64,000 bases of DNA from JAGVSR01 sp033765145 (GTDB lineage Bacteria > Pseudomonadota > Alphaproteobacteria > Rhizobiales > Hyphomicrobiaceae). Shown here piece by piece: positions 52,424-61,174 of this stretch. Where the stretch lies: assembly GCA_033765145.1 (NCBI GenBank), contig JANRIH010000015.1:124001-188000 (forward strand), written 5' to 3'. The notes under the pieces are model-generated. The model had not been told where the DNA came from, searched no databases, and saw only the letters and a program-made list of their open reading frames with translations. The position numbers were made by a program, and so were the translations under genes. The number at the start of each line of letters is the position of its first letter. Within the stretch, counting starts at the first letter, position 1.

Positions 52424-53989
52424 TCAGGGATCGTTTGTCCGGGGCTCATCTGCCACTTTTTCCCGACTGGGTTGTGGCGGAGGCGTCGTGTTAGGTCGAA
52501 GCCGTCCGCCGAAGGCCAGAATGGCCGCCAACGGGACGAGGAAGCCGAGAATCGTGGCTGTCCAGACCAGGGCCGGCAACTCGGCGTAATTCCCGCGCTC
52601 GATGACGAAGATCATATTGAGGTACTTCGTCGCGAGCTGGCCTGCCACTAGAGCCAGATTGAGGAAGGATGCCATCAGGGCGAACCATACGGCGCGCCGG
52701 GACGGCGGTGCGTAGATCGCGATCAGCGTCAACAGCGGGACCATGCTCAGCTGTGCGAGGGGCGAGGCGGCGGCCGCATCGATGATGGCAATACCGCGCG
52801 CATCGAGGCCGAGGTGGGTGGACGTCCAAAGGTCGCCACGGTTGACGAGAAGCAGCGTCGGGACGGACAACGCGGTGCCCAAAAGCGTCAACCAGAGCAG
52901 CACACGCGCGACGGGCATGCGGGTGATGACGTCGGAGAGGAACCACGCGGCGGCGAGGGCGATCAACGCTCCGATCTGATTGAGCACGCCGTAAAACGCC
53001 TCGTCGAAGCCCAACACATCGATCGTGAACCATCGATAGCCTTCACCGACGCCGGGTGTCGCGCGGAAGAAGAAGATGATCAGCGCGGCATAGAGGATGC
53101 GCAGTTTGGTTTCGGGCGCGATGTCCGCGGTTACGCGCGCGAGCATGGCGACGACGACGGCGAGCGAAACCGCAAACGTCAATTCCTGCGCGTAGGGCAG
53201 ATCGAATATAGAGATCCCGAGCACAAACGCGCCGAAGGCCAATCCTCCGCCCAGGATGCGCCAGTCCGTCGGCCGGCTTTCACTGCTTTCGAGTTTCACA
53301 ATCAGCGCGCCGCTGGCGGAAATCGCGGGGATCGCGAGGCCCAAAAGGAACACCGTCTCGTAAGGCAGATGTGCGGCGAGCCAGCCCGAAAGACCGGCCA
53401 CGGATACAGCGCCGATAGATAGCGCGAGACGTCCCAGGATCTGCACCATGCCGAGATCGTGGTCGATGTCGGGCTGCGGGCGGGGCGTGCCATCCGGTGT
53501 CGTACGCGGCACGACCTCGGTGCTCATCGCGTCGGCGACGACGTCCTGCAGAACGACACCGAGTACGGTCAACAGCTGAGCCGCTATGTAGAGCGTTTCC
53601 GGGGCCGCGAATGTCAGCCATTTGCCGGCCGCGCCGGCCAGAAGCACCAATCCCGCCGCGACCATGCCCGCGCCTAGGAAGACGTACCCGCGCCGACGAG
53701 AACCGGCCAGCGCGACGGTATCAACGAGTTCGCCGAAGATCATCTTCACGGCCCAGGGCAGCGTCAGCCAGACGCCCAACTGCGCGAGCGCGGCTGGTGA
53801 GAGGGTCAGTTCCTTTCTGACCCAGAAGCTGTCCGCGACCGCCACGAGACCCATGGCGCCGTAAGCGAAGTAGACCATGAGCAGCGGGAGATACTGAATA
53901 CGGAAGGCGCGCACGGGCGCGAGCAGCATTCGTTCCAGCTGCTCGCGAAGCGTGTTGGCCGGGCTTTCAGGCGCCGTCTCGGTTGTCAT
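52424..53989 (-). CDS. BT1/folate-biopterin-type MFS transporter
   Basis: A 521-residue membrane protein with about 12 hydrophobic helices. Sequence blocks YFAYGAMGLVAVADSFWVRKELTLSP, TLPWAVKMIFGELVDT, LTVLGVVLQDVVADAMSTE and FFFRATPGVGEGYRWF match the BT1 family of folate/biopterin transporters known from kinetoplastids, cyanobacteria and plants. The substrate here is unknown. The gene follows the acyl synthetase gene by 23 nt on the same strand, which suggests a lipid or acyl-linked role instead of, or besides, pterin transport. Confidence 0.85.
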   Translation of the reverse strand: MTTETAPESPANTLREQLERMLLAPVRAFRIQYLPLLMVYFAYGAMGLVAVADSFWVRKELTLSPAALAQLGVWLTLPWAVKMIFGELVDTVALAGSRRRGYVFLGAGMVAAGLVLLAGAAGKWLTFAAPETLYIAAQLLTVLGVVLQDVVADAMSTEVVPRTTPDGTPRPQPDIDHDLGMVQILGRLALSIGAVSVAGLSGWLAAHLPYETVFLLGLAIPAISASGALIVKLESSESRPTDWRILGGGLAFGAFVLGISIFDLPYAQELTFAVSLAVVVAMLARVTADIAPETKLRILYAALIIFFFRATPGVGEGYRWFTIDVLGFDEAFYGVLNQIGALIALAAAWFLSDVITRMPVARVLLWLTLLGTALSVPTLLLVNRGDLWTSTHLGLDARGIAIIDAAAASPLAQLSMVPLLTLIAIYAPPSRRAVWFALMASFLNLALVAGQLATKYLNMIFVIERGNYAELPALVWTATILGFLVPLAAILAFGGRLRPNTTPPPQPSREKVADEPRTNDP

Positions 53990-54012
53990 CGATGTCGATT
54001 ATCTCACGGGGG

Positions 54013-55593
54013 CTAGAGAAGAGCGCGGGCTTGGCGCGCCATTTCGGTCGTCTGGGGGTAATCGACCTTGCCGGAGCCGAGGACCGGGATTTGACCGGTC
54101 ACGAGGATCGCCTTCGGCACCCAGAGTTCCGCGAATGCCTCGCGGCGCGCGAACTCCAAGAGTGTCGCCTTGTCGGCGTCAGGCTTGTCGGTCACGAGCA
54201 CCAGGCTCTCACCTTTTTTCGGATCTGGAATGCTGACGACGACGTGGGTGTTGTCGGGCCAGAGCCGCGAAGCGAGCGCTTCGACAGCGGCGAGCGACAC
54301 CATCTCGCCGCCGATCTTCGCGAAGCGCTTGGCGCGTCCTCGGATTGCGATAAACCCGTCCTCGATCTCGACGATGTCTCCGGTGTCGTGCCAACCCGCA
54401 GGGGGCGGGACGATGTGGCCCGGCCGATCGGGGTAGATGTACCCCGCCATCACGTTCGGGCCCTTCACGTAGAGCCGTCCGCCGGTCGCGATGCCTTCGA
54501 CCGGCTCGAGGCGCGTGGCGACGGCGGGAAGCGCGCGACCAACCGTTCCGAACCGGTTGTCGTCGGGCAGGTTGCACGAGATCACGGGCGAACACTCCGT
54601 CGCGCCGTAGCCTTCGAGAATGATCGTGCCCGATTTGCTCCAGAGTGCGCGTGTGCTGTCCTTCACGCGCTCGGCGCCGGCGACGACGAAGCGAAGACTG
54701 TCGGTATCGCCCGGGTCCGCGGCGCGCGCGTATCCCTGCAGAAAGGTGTCGGTCGCGACGAGGAAGGTCGCGCGCGTGTCGTGGATCAGCTTCGGGACCT
54801 GCTTGTAGTGCAGAGGACTGGGGTAAAGCACGACTTTGATGCCGTTCAGAAGCGGCATCAGCATCCCGGCGGTCAGCCCGAAGGAATGGAACATCGGCAG
54901 CGGGTTCAAGAACGTGTCGGCGGGCGAAAGAATGCCGCCCGCGTGCGCGAAGATTTGGCCCGCGTTGGCGACCAGATTGCGGTTCGTCAGCGCGACGCCC
55001 TTGGGCGCGCCTTCGGTACCGGACGTGAACAGGATGACGGCGACGTCGTCAGGGGCCATGCGGGCGCGTCGCTTGTGGAATGCGGGCATCCAGGCGCGGA
55101 TGGCGCCGGTGATCTTGTCGAGGGTGCCGATGCTCTTGCGGACATCTTCGAGGTAGATGATCTCGACCCGGCGGCCCGGCGCCCATTCAGTCTCGGCCAA
55201 AGCCGCGACAACGTCGTCCAGTTTCGCCGTGTCAATGAAGCGTCGCGATGTGATGACGACGGGCAGCGGGCCGGTGCGGGCGGCCGAGGCGAGGTTTCGC
55301 GCGCCAGCCGTGAAGTTCAGGAGGCCGGCCTTGCGGCCCCAGGCGTTTAAGCCGAACACGGTCACGACGAGTGCGTTGACGTTCGGCAGCATCACGCCCG
55401 CGGTAAAGCCATCAGGCGTCGCATCCGAGAGCTTCTTGCCAAGAACCAGCGCGCCGAGGATCACGCGCTCGTAAGTGAGGTTCTGCCGCTCGGCATCCTC
55501 GAGGATCTCCTTGCCCGCTCCATGCCGCCGGGCGGCACGGGTCAGGGCCCCGAAGAGCGTCGTTTCGGTCAATGCTATGTTGAAGGACTGCAT
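54013..55593 (-). CDS. AMP-binding acyl-ACP/acyl-CoA synthetase, Aas C-terminal-like
   Basis: A 526-residue adenylate-forming enzyme. Motifs in order: LFTSGTEGAPKGVALTNRN (near residue 190), GYGATECSPVISCN, WHDTGDI, and the C-terminal GSGKVDY carrying the acyl-adenylate Lys. The NGIKVVLYPSPLHYKQVPKLI and ATDTFLQGYARAA stretches resemble the synthetase half of E. coli Aas, which recharges acyl chains onto ACP in phospholipid repair. The acyltransferase half of Aas is missing. It is immediately upstream of the BT1-like transporter, like the aas-lplT gene pair in function if not in homology. Confidence 0.88.
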   Translation of the reverse strand: MQSFNIALTETTLFGALTRAARRHGAGKEILEDAERQNLTYERVILGALVLGKKLSDATPDGFTAGVMLPNVNALVVTVFGLNAWGRKAGLLNFTAGARNLASAARTGPLPVVITSRRFIDTAKLDDVVAALAETEWAPGRRVEIIYLEDVRKSIGTLDKITGAIRAWMPAFHKRRARMAPDDVAVILFTSGTEGAPKGVALTNRNLVANAGQIFAHAGGILSPADTFLNPLPMFHSFGLTAGMLMPLLNGIKVVLYPSPLHYKQVPKLIHDTRATFLVATDTFLQGYARAADPGDTDSLRFVVAGAERVKDSTRALWSKSGTIILEGYGATECSPVISCNLPDDNRFGTVGRALPAVATRLEPVEGIATGGRLYVKGPNVMAGYIYPDRPGHIVPPPAGWHDTGDIVEIEDGFIAIRGRAKRFAKIGGEMVSLAAVEALASRLWPDNTHVVVSIPDPKKGESLVLVTDKPDADKATLLEFARREAFAELWVPKAILVTGQIPVLGSGKVDYPQTTEMARQARALL

Positions 55594-55700
55594 CGGGCGG
55601 GCCGTAGCGGTGAGGGAGGTCGGCTTCGATCACCTCTAGCGGAACTGGACGGGGTTGCAACTCGACAGCGGGCGCGATGGACGTGCTGCGATGCATCGAG

Positions 55701-55718
55701 ATTGCATAAAATTGCAAT
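55701..55718. promoter_or_regulatory. Palindromic operator-like site upstream of tadG
   Basis: ATTGCA at 55701-55706 and TGCAAT at 55713-55718 form a 6-6-6 inverted repeat in an unusually A+T-rich stretch 71-88 nt before the tadG start. The size fits a helix-turn-helix dimer site. Ligand unknown. It is also about 107 nt from the divergent synthetase start. Confidence 0.35.
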
Positions 55719-55739
55719 GCCGCCATTGACCGTCGCTCA

Positions 55740-55754
55740 GTAAAATTTCGTTAA
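55740..55754 (+). promoter_or_regulatory. CtrA-like box upstream of tadG
   Basis: GTAA-N7-TTAA, one mismatch from the CtrA full site TTAA-N7-TTAA. A second GTTAA copy lies 21 nt further on (55771-55775), two helical turns from the first. CtrA regulates pilus genes in Caulobacter and relatives, so placement before a Tad pilus gene is sensible. A TTGACC at 55726-55731 could serve as the -35 element. Confidence 0.4.
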
Positions 55755-55788
55755 GCTCCTGAAACGGTCCGTTAAGGGAGCTTCGCGC

Positions 55789-57471
55789 GTGCGTCCGAGC
55801 CCTCATACTTCCTCATTGTCCAACCGGCAGATGCTGGATGGCCTCGTTCGGCTCATCGTTCGATTTGAGCGGGACGAGCGTGGCCTGACGGCTGTCATCT
55901 TCGGCATTCTATTCACGGTCCTGTTCCTGATGGCGGCCGTCGTCATCGACTATTCGCGCGCGCTTCAGGAATATCAACGCGAACAGGCTGCGGTGGATGC
56001 GGCTGCTCTTGCCGCATCGCACTATCTCGGTCTCGGCAACGAGGACGAAGTCGGTGAGGAGGTCGCCCGGCGGTTCTTCAAGGCCAACATGGAGCCCGGC
56101 TCGACGGCGGAGATCGATGTCGATCTCGACGGCTCGGCAGGGACCGTCACAGCGCAGGCGCGCAACGATTTCAAGACCACGCTGATTGCGGCCGCGGCGC
56201 AAGGCTCCGTCGCGCGCGACACGATGCCGATCGGCGCCAGGACGCTCATCGTCAAGGGCACCGGCACGATCGAAGTCGCGATGGCGCTCGATAACTCCGG
56301 CTCCATGTCGGGGACGAAGATCGAGGCTCTCAAGGATGCGGCGCACGATCTCGTCGGCATCGTGTTCGCGGGTGCAGATCAGGACAACGACGTGAAGGTG
56401 GCGCTCGTGCCGTTCGCGGCGAGCGTCAACGTCGGTGCCGATCAGGTCGATCAGGGCTGGATCTACCAGGGTCCGGAATCGGGTCTCTCATCGCCGCTCT
56501 TCACGGGGAGTTCGTCGCGGTTCGATATCCTTTCACAGATGGGCCGGTCCTGGGGCGGGTGCGTCGAAGCTCGCGCGGCGCCGTACGACACGAGCGATAC
56601 CGCTCCGGACCAAAACACGGTTGCGACGATGTTCGTGCCGATGTTCGCGCCTGACGAACCCGACGACGGCAATGCCTCGAATGCGGGGTATTCGACCGAC
56701 GGCGGAGATTCTAACGGCTACAATAACAATTACATCCCCGATTTCGGCGGCGTGTGCCCGACGCCCGAACAGCAGTGTATCCGCTGGCGCACGACGAACG
56801 GTGTCCGGACCTGCCGTACTTATGGGCCCGTTCCGATCCCGGTTGCGGAGGCGCAGTCGCGGAGCTGCAAGTATCAGAGTGCGACGCCGTCGACGTTCGA
56901 GGGGGCTGCGCCTGGTCCTAATGCTCTCTGCACGACGCCGCCCATTCTGCCGTTGACCGGCAATCGTGGCGCGATCGACGACGCCATCACGAACATGGTC
57001 GCCAGTGGGAACACGAATATTTCCGAAGGCACGATGTGGGCGTGGCGCACAATCTCGCCGGGCTTGCCGTTCCCGGAGGGCCGCTCCTATGACGATCAGG
57101 AAAACCGCAAGGTGCTGATCGTCATGACCGACGGCGACAACGTGCACAGTGCGAAGTCACAGCATAACCGCTCGGTCTATGCCGCGTACGGCATGGGCTC
57201 GCAGAACCGGCTTGGGACGACCTATACGAACGCGAGCTTCAACACGCAGCTCAATTCCAAGACGCTCGCGGCCTGCTCGAACGCCAAGGCCCAGGGGATC
57301 ACCGTGTATACGGTGGCGTTTGGAACCGAGATCTCCTCGACAGGTCTCAGTCTCCTGAGATCGTGCGCGCAGTCGAAGGACCACGCGTTCCTCGCGCGGG
57401 ACGAAACCGCGCTCATCCAGGCCTTCCAGCAGATCGGTCGCGAAATCGCGAAGCTCAGGGTGGCGAGCTGA
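55789..57471 (+). CDS. tadG: TadE/TadG-type pilus assembly protein with VWA domain
   Basis: A 560-residue envelope protein of the Tad pilus system. An N-terminal TadE-like prepilin segment (RGLTAVIFGILFTVLFLMAAVVIDYSR, residues 30-58) anchors it. The VWA domain has the MIDAS motif DNSGSMSG (near residue 167), and the late VMTDGDN contributes metal ligands. An insert rich in Asn, Cys and Pro (about 290-390) lies within it. Role in known Tad systems: outer-surface or periplasmic contact for pilus assembly. GTG start at 55789, preceded by GGGAG. CpaC and CpaD follow on the same strand. Confidence 0.88.
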   Translation: MRPSPHTSSLSNRQMLDGLVRLIVRFERDERGLTAVIFGILFTVLFLMAAVVIDYSRALQEYQREQAAVDAAALAASHYLGLGNEDEVGEEVARRFFKANMEPGSTAEIDVDLDGSAGTVTAQARNDFKTTLIAAAAQGSVARDTMPIGARTLIVKGTGTIEVAMALDNSGSMSGTKIEALKDAAHDLVGIVFAGADQDNDVKVALVPFAASVNVGADQVDQGWIYQGPESGLSSPLFTGSSSRFDILSQMGRSWGGCVEARAAPYDTSDTAPDQNTVATMFVPMFAPDEPDDGNASNAGYSTDGGDSNGYNNNYIPDFGGVCPTPEQQCIRWRTTNGVRTCRTYGPVPIPVAEAQSRSCKYQSATPSTFEGAAPGPNALCTTPPILPLTGNRGAIDDAITNMVASGNTNISEGTMWAWRTISPGLPFPEGRSYDDQENRKVLIVMTDGDNVHSAKSQHNRSVYAAYGMGSQNRLGTTYTNASFNTQLNSKTLAACSNAKAQGITVYTVAFGTEISSTGLSLLRSCAQSKDHAFLARDETALIQAFQQIGREIAKLRVAS

Positions 57472-57893
57472 ACCACGTCGGTCCGTTCCCTCGTGCGCCA
57501 TCGTCCGTCCTTTTTCACAAGGGATGCAGCGTGCGACGCCCGAGCACGCATTCGGCCCTCGGCCTTCTGCGAGCGGCGGACCTGAAGCCTCTGAAAATCT
57601 TCGCACTCTCGCGTCGTGGTTCGACACTGTTCTGACGGCGCCGGGCTTGCGGACGGCCTGCGCAAGCTGTGGACATGCTGTCAATCGTCGGCAGAGGTGC
57701 CACACACGCCCGCGCGTCGGAGTAGCGACGGCTGGCAAAACACGGGATTGTTCCGCCGTGTAACTCCGTCAGTTTCTCCACGGTCGTGTTCGGCGTTTTC
57801 GTGCGCGTTTGCGTCATCCGCGCCGCTTCGAGTGCGCGAGGCCGATCCCTCAGAGATCCCTCGCTGCCCTACGCGGCCGAACAGGCAGGTGTC
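57472..57893. other. Intergenic region, 422 nt, between tadG and cpaC
   Basis: No gene recognised. CpaB, which often precedes CpaC, is not here. The region holds the leader of cpaC, with no strong promoter or terminator by eye. A frame open in phase with cpaC from 57786 is not used because MFRLSIEF at 57894 starts a signal-peptide-like N-terminus. Confidence 0.5.
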
Positions 57894-59417
57894 ATGTTTC
57901 GTTTGTCGATCGAATTCGCGTTAAAGCGCGCGCGCTACGCTGTCCGTTGCTTCGCGCTTGCGGCGTGCGGCGCCGTGCTCGCGTCGGGCGTAGCGGCGGC
58001 GCAAGGTGCCGGACGGCCCGAGCCGCGCCACGATCCCGTGCACCGATCCGAGATCACGCTCAATCCGAGCGAGAGCGGTTCGGTCAAGCGCATTACGATC
58101 GGTCTCGACAAGTCGGTGCTTGTCGAGTCGCCGGAAGACCTGCAAAACGTGCTCGTCTCCAATCCCGACATCGTGGATGCCGTCGTGCAGACGTCGCGGC
58201 AGGTCTATTTTCTCGCGAAGACCGTCGGGGACGCCAACGCCTTTCTCATCGCGCCCGACGGACGGCGCATTGCGCTCCTCGAAATCTCGGTGAAGCGCGA
58301 TCTCACCGAACTCAACGACACGCTGTTGCGGCTGTTTCCCGGCGCCAAGATCCGCGCGGAGATGATGGGCGATACGGTCGTCCTCGCGGGCTCTGTCGCG
58401 AGCCCCGCGGATGCCAACCGTGCCGCCGAACTCGCGGGCCGCCTGGTCAAGTCGCGCGACAAGGTCGTCAACATGCTGGCGACGGACGCCAAAGAGCAGG
58501 TTCTGCTCAAGGTGCAGGTGGCGGAAATGCATCGCGACGGGCTCCGTCGCATCGGTGTCGATCTGCCGGGCATGGCGGTCAACGCGGGCAGTTTCACATT
58601 CACCAAGGTCATTCAGAACGGTTTTCCGGTGACGAGCCCGGTCGTTCCAGCGGCGGCATTGGCCGCACCCGGCGCCATTCCCCGCGTTGCGGCCGGATCG
58701 GCGTTCGCGCCGTCGTGGCAGGCAGGCGATCAATCGGTCACGGCGATGATCCAGGCGCTCGAACGGTCGGGCGTTCTCCGGACACTCGCCGAGCCTACAC
58801 TGACGGCGATGTCGGGCGAGACGGCGAAATTCCTTGCGGGCGGCGAGTTCCCCGTGCCGGTGGCGCAGAACGAGAACACGATCACGGTCGACTGGAAGCA
58901 GTTCGGCGTCAACGTATCGTTCAAGCCCGTCGTCATGACCGAGGGGCGGATCAGCCTCACGATCTCGGCGGAAGTGAGCGAACTTGCGGTCGAAGGCTCG
59001 ATCTCGCTCGGGTCGATCTCGCTTCCGGGCCTCAAGGTCCGGCGCGCGGAGACGACGCTCGAGATGCCGAGCGGGGCGACGCTTGCGATGGCGGGTCTGC
59101 TGTCTGACGAAACGCGGCAGAGCGTCGAGGGTGTCCCAGCCTTGAAGAATCTTCCAGTGCTCGGCGCACTGTTCCGCTCCAACGATTTCCGCAAGCGCGA
59201 GACGGAACTCGTGATCCTCGTGACGCCGTTCCTTGCGACACATTCCGAGCCTGACGAGCTCGCGCGCCCCGGCGACGGCTTCGCGCCCGAGAGCGAACTC
59301 AAGGAACTCTTCTTCGGGCACATCAATCGCGTTTACGGCCACGGCGGCGATCCGGCCAATCATCGGTATCGCGGCGACTACGGCTACATCATCGAATATC
59401 CGGGGGTGAAGGGATGA
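57894..59417 (+). CDS. cpaC: Tad pilus secretin (CpaC/RcpA)
   Basis: A 507-residue outer-membrane secretin for pilus extrusion. The signal peptide ends near residue 36 (VLASGVAAAQ). The N-terminal domain has RITIGLDKSVLVESPEDLQNVLVSNPDIVDAVV and a BON-like TVVLAGSVASPADANRAA. The C-terminal secretin domain has LRTLAEPTLTAMSGETAKFLAGGEFPVPV and LPVLGALFRSNDFRKRETELVILVTP, which are secretin signatures. Its stop overlaps cpaD (ATGA). Confidence 0.93.
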   Translation: MFRLSIEFALKRARYAVRCFALAACGAVLASGVAAAQGAGRPEPRHDPVHRSEITLNPSESGSVKRITIGLDKSVLVESPEDLQNVLVSNPDIVDAVVQTSRQVYFLAKTVGDANAFLIAPDGRRIALLEISVKRDLTELNDTLLRLFPGAKIRAEMMGDTVVLAGSVASPADANRAAELAGRLVKSRDKVVNMLATDAKEQVLLKVQVAEMHRDGLRRIGVDLPGMAVNAGSFTFTKVIQNGFPVTSPVVPAAALAAPGAIPRVAAGSAFAPSWQAGDQSVTAMIQALERSGVLRTLAEPTLTAMSGETAKFLAGGEFPVPVAQNENTITVDWKQFGVNVSFKPVVMTEGRISLTISAEVSELAVEGSISLGSISLPGLKVRRAETTLEMPSGATLAMAGLLSDETRQSVEGVPALKNLPVLGALFRSNDFRKRETELVILVTPFLATHSEPDELARPGDGFAPESELKELFFGHINRVYGHGGDPANHRYRGDYGYIIEYPGVKG

Positions 59418-60157
59418 CGACGGCGAATGGACATCGGTGCCAGGGGCTCGGTCAGCTTCGCACCGGAGCGCCGGCGTGGGTGGCGATCGCAATCGTGATC
59501 GGTCCGCTCCTCGGGGCCTGCGAGCGGCTCGACAATGTGACGGCCGTCGAACTCTCGGAACCCAAGACGCGGCATCCGATCGGGGCCTATCCCGAGACCA
59601 AGGCGCTTATCGTGGAGCTGGCGCCTGAAGGGCGTGGGCTCACACCCAACCAGCGCGCTGACGTCTGGCGATTTGTCGACAGCTATCGCAAGGAGAGTAC
59701 GGGACCGTTGCACATCGCGGGTCCCAGAAGCACCGGGGGGTACATCGCGGCGTCGCGGTCACTGCGCGAAGTCCAGTCGATCGTCGCGGAGGTTGGTGTC
59801 GATCCTTCGGACGTCGTGGTGGCGCAGGGTGGGGGCGGCGGTCGCGGCGCTCCGGAGGTCCGTATCGCCTACGAGAAGCCGATCGCGGTGCCGCCCGAAT
59901 GCCGCGACTGGGGCAGCAATCTCGGCGAGAACCGGGAGCGTCTGCCCTACAACGACTTCGGCTGCGCGACGCAGCGCAACCTCGCACTCACGGTTGCCAA
60001 CGCGCGGGACCTCCGCCAGTCGCAGGATGAGACGCCGCGGTCGTCGGAACGACGCAGCAAGGCCTGGGGCGAGTATACAGGTTCTTCGAACTCGTCGACC
60101 TCGCCGGCAGCACCGGCGTCGAGCGGTGCCATGCAGCCGACGCCCGCGGTGCAATAG
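59414..60157 (+). CDS. cpaD: Tad pilus assembly lipoprotein CpaD
   Basis: A 247-residue lipoprotein that partners the secretin in Tad systems. The hydrophobic IAIVIGPLLGAC gives a lipobox Cys at residue 36. The CpaD signature segment is SIVAEVGVDPSDVV with PPECRDWGSNLGENRER and DFGCATQRNLALTVANARDL; the DFGCA-x-N motif is diagnostic. It overlaps cpaC. The C-terminus is a Ser/Pro low-complexity tail. No cpaE or cpaF follows. Confidence 0.92.
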   Translation: MTTANGHRCQGLGQLRTGAPAWVAIAIVIGPLLGACERLDNVTAVELSEPKTRHPIGAYPETKALIVELAPEGRGLTPNQRADVWRFVDSYRKESTGPLHIAGPRSTGGYIAASRSLREVQSIVAEVGVDPSDVVVAQGGGGGRGAPEVRIAYEKPIAVPPECRDWGSNLGENRERLPYNDFGCATQRNLALTVANARDLRQSQDETPRSSERRSKAWGEYTGSSNSSTSPAAPASSGAMQPTPAVQ

Positions 60158-60232
60158 TTGTTTGGTCGGCGCTCTCGCGCCATCCGGGAACCTTCTGTAT
60201 TTAGAATGCCCGACTTGTTGAAAGTGATTGGT

Positions 60233-60264
60233 CCCCGGTTTGCGCGGAACGCGCAAGACCGGGG
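60233..60264 (+). terminator. Strong hairpin downstream of cpaD
   Basis: CCCCGGT-TTGCGCG pairs with CGCGCAA-G-ACCGGGG around a GAA loop: 14 base pairs with one bulged G. It starts 75 nt after the cpaD stop. No T-run follows, so it may be a Rho-linked or mRNA-protecting structure, or a palindromic element. It marks the likely end of the cpaC-cpaD transcript. Confidence 0.4.
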
Positions 60265-60465
60265 TCTTCACGTGGAGCTGTTTGGCTTCACCAGCGCCTG
60301 ACTTCGAGGGGTGAGTTCTTCGGTGGCGAACTGCTGTCTCCGTTTCTCTCCTGCCATCGCGATTGGAGGCCGCTCTTGCCATTCAATGGAGGGGTGTCGT
60401 AGTCGTGCCTCGCGCGGCTACGGCGTATGGATCGAGAGCGCCGCCGACCGGAGCGGGGAAGACGG

Positions 60466-61131
60466 GTGAGTGATGAACTTTCCGAAAACGGGCTTCGTGT
60501 CGGCGAGCATGACCGAGCGATCCGGCGCACGGTCGCGCTCGTGGCGGCCCTCAATCTCGGCTACTTCTTCGTCGAGGCCTCGGTCGCAACCGCGATCGGC
60601 TCGGTCGCGCTCTTCGCCGACAGCGTCGATTTTCTCGAAGATGCTGCGATCAATCTCCTGATCCTCATGGCGCTCGGCTGGAGCGCCGGATCGCGGCGGA
60701 TCGTTGGACTCGGGCTCGCCGCACTCATCCTCGTGCCGGGCGCGGCCGCCCTGTGGACGGTCTACCAGAGGCTCACGGGTGATGGAGCAGCGCCCGATGC
60801 CGTTCTCCTGACGCTCACGGGGCTCGGCGCGCTGGCCGTCAATGCAACGGCCGCGCTGCTGCTCGCGCGGGTCAGTAATGCAGGCGGCTCGCTAACGAAG
60901 GCGGCCTTTCTCTCCGCGCGCAACGACGTAGCGGCCAATATTGCGATCATCGGGGCCGGGCTGGCCGTGGCCGCCACTGGATCATTCTGGCCTGACGTCG
61001 TCGTCGGGCTCGGGATCGCGCTCATGAATCTCGATGCGGCGCGTGAGGTTGTCGAGGCCGCGCTCGGAGAACATGACGACGAGCATCGCTCCAACGAGAA
61101 ACGGCCGGGTGCTTCAGACGCCCGGCCGTGA
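60466..61131 (+). CDS. Cation diffusion facilitator-like membrane protein, membrane domain only
   Basis: A 221-residue protein with about five or six helices, including NLGYFFVEASVATAIGSVALFADSVDFLEDAAINLLI. This has the two Asp spaced as in CDF metal-site helices (FADSVDFLED), plus a later ARNDVAANIAIIGAGLAV with RND-x-x-N. It ends in a His/Asp/Glu-rich stretch (GEHDDEHRSNEK) that may bind metal. The cytosolic domain of full CDF exporters is missing. GTG 60466 with GGGGAAG is preferred over ATG 60427. Convergent with tadD. Confidence 0.8.
   Translation: MSDELSENGLRVGEHDRAIRRTVALVAALNLGYFFVEASVATAIGSVALFADSVDFLEDAAINLLILMALGWSAGSRRIVGLGLAALILVPGAAALWTVYQRLTGDGAAPDAVLLTLTGLGALAVNATAALLLARVSNAGGSLTKAAFLSARNDVAANIAIIGAGLAVAATGSFWPDVVVGLGIALMNLDAAREVVEAALGEHDDEHRSNEKRPGASDARP
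61101..61129 (+). terminator. Terminator-like hairpin at the end of the CDF-like gene
   Basis: ACGGCCGGG (61101-61109) and CCCGGCCGT (61121-61129) form a 9-bp perfect stem overlapping the last codons and stop of the CDF-like gene, with a short, weak T-containing stretch (GACATGACTTTG) after it. It may end transcription of this gene and of the convergent tadD gene. Confidence 0.4.
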
Positions 61132-61174
61132 CATGACTTTGGGTCGAGGGGCTGATCAGAGTCGCTTGATCGGG

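Noticed and set aside
57921..59492. 523-codon minus-strand open frame opposite cpaC
   Set aside because: Antisense shadow; low-complexity Arg/His content and no recognisable domain.
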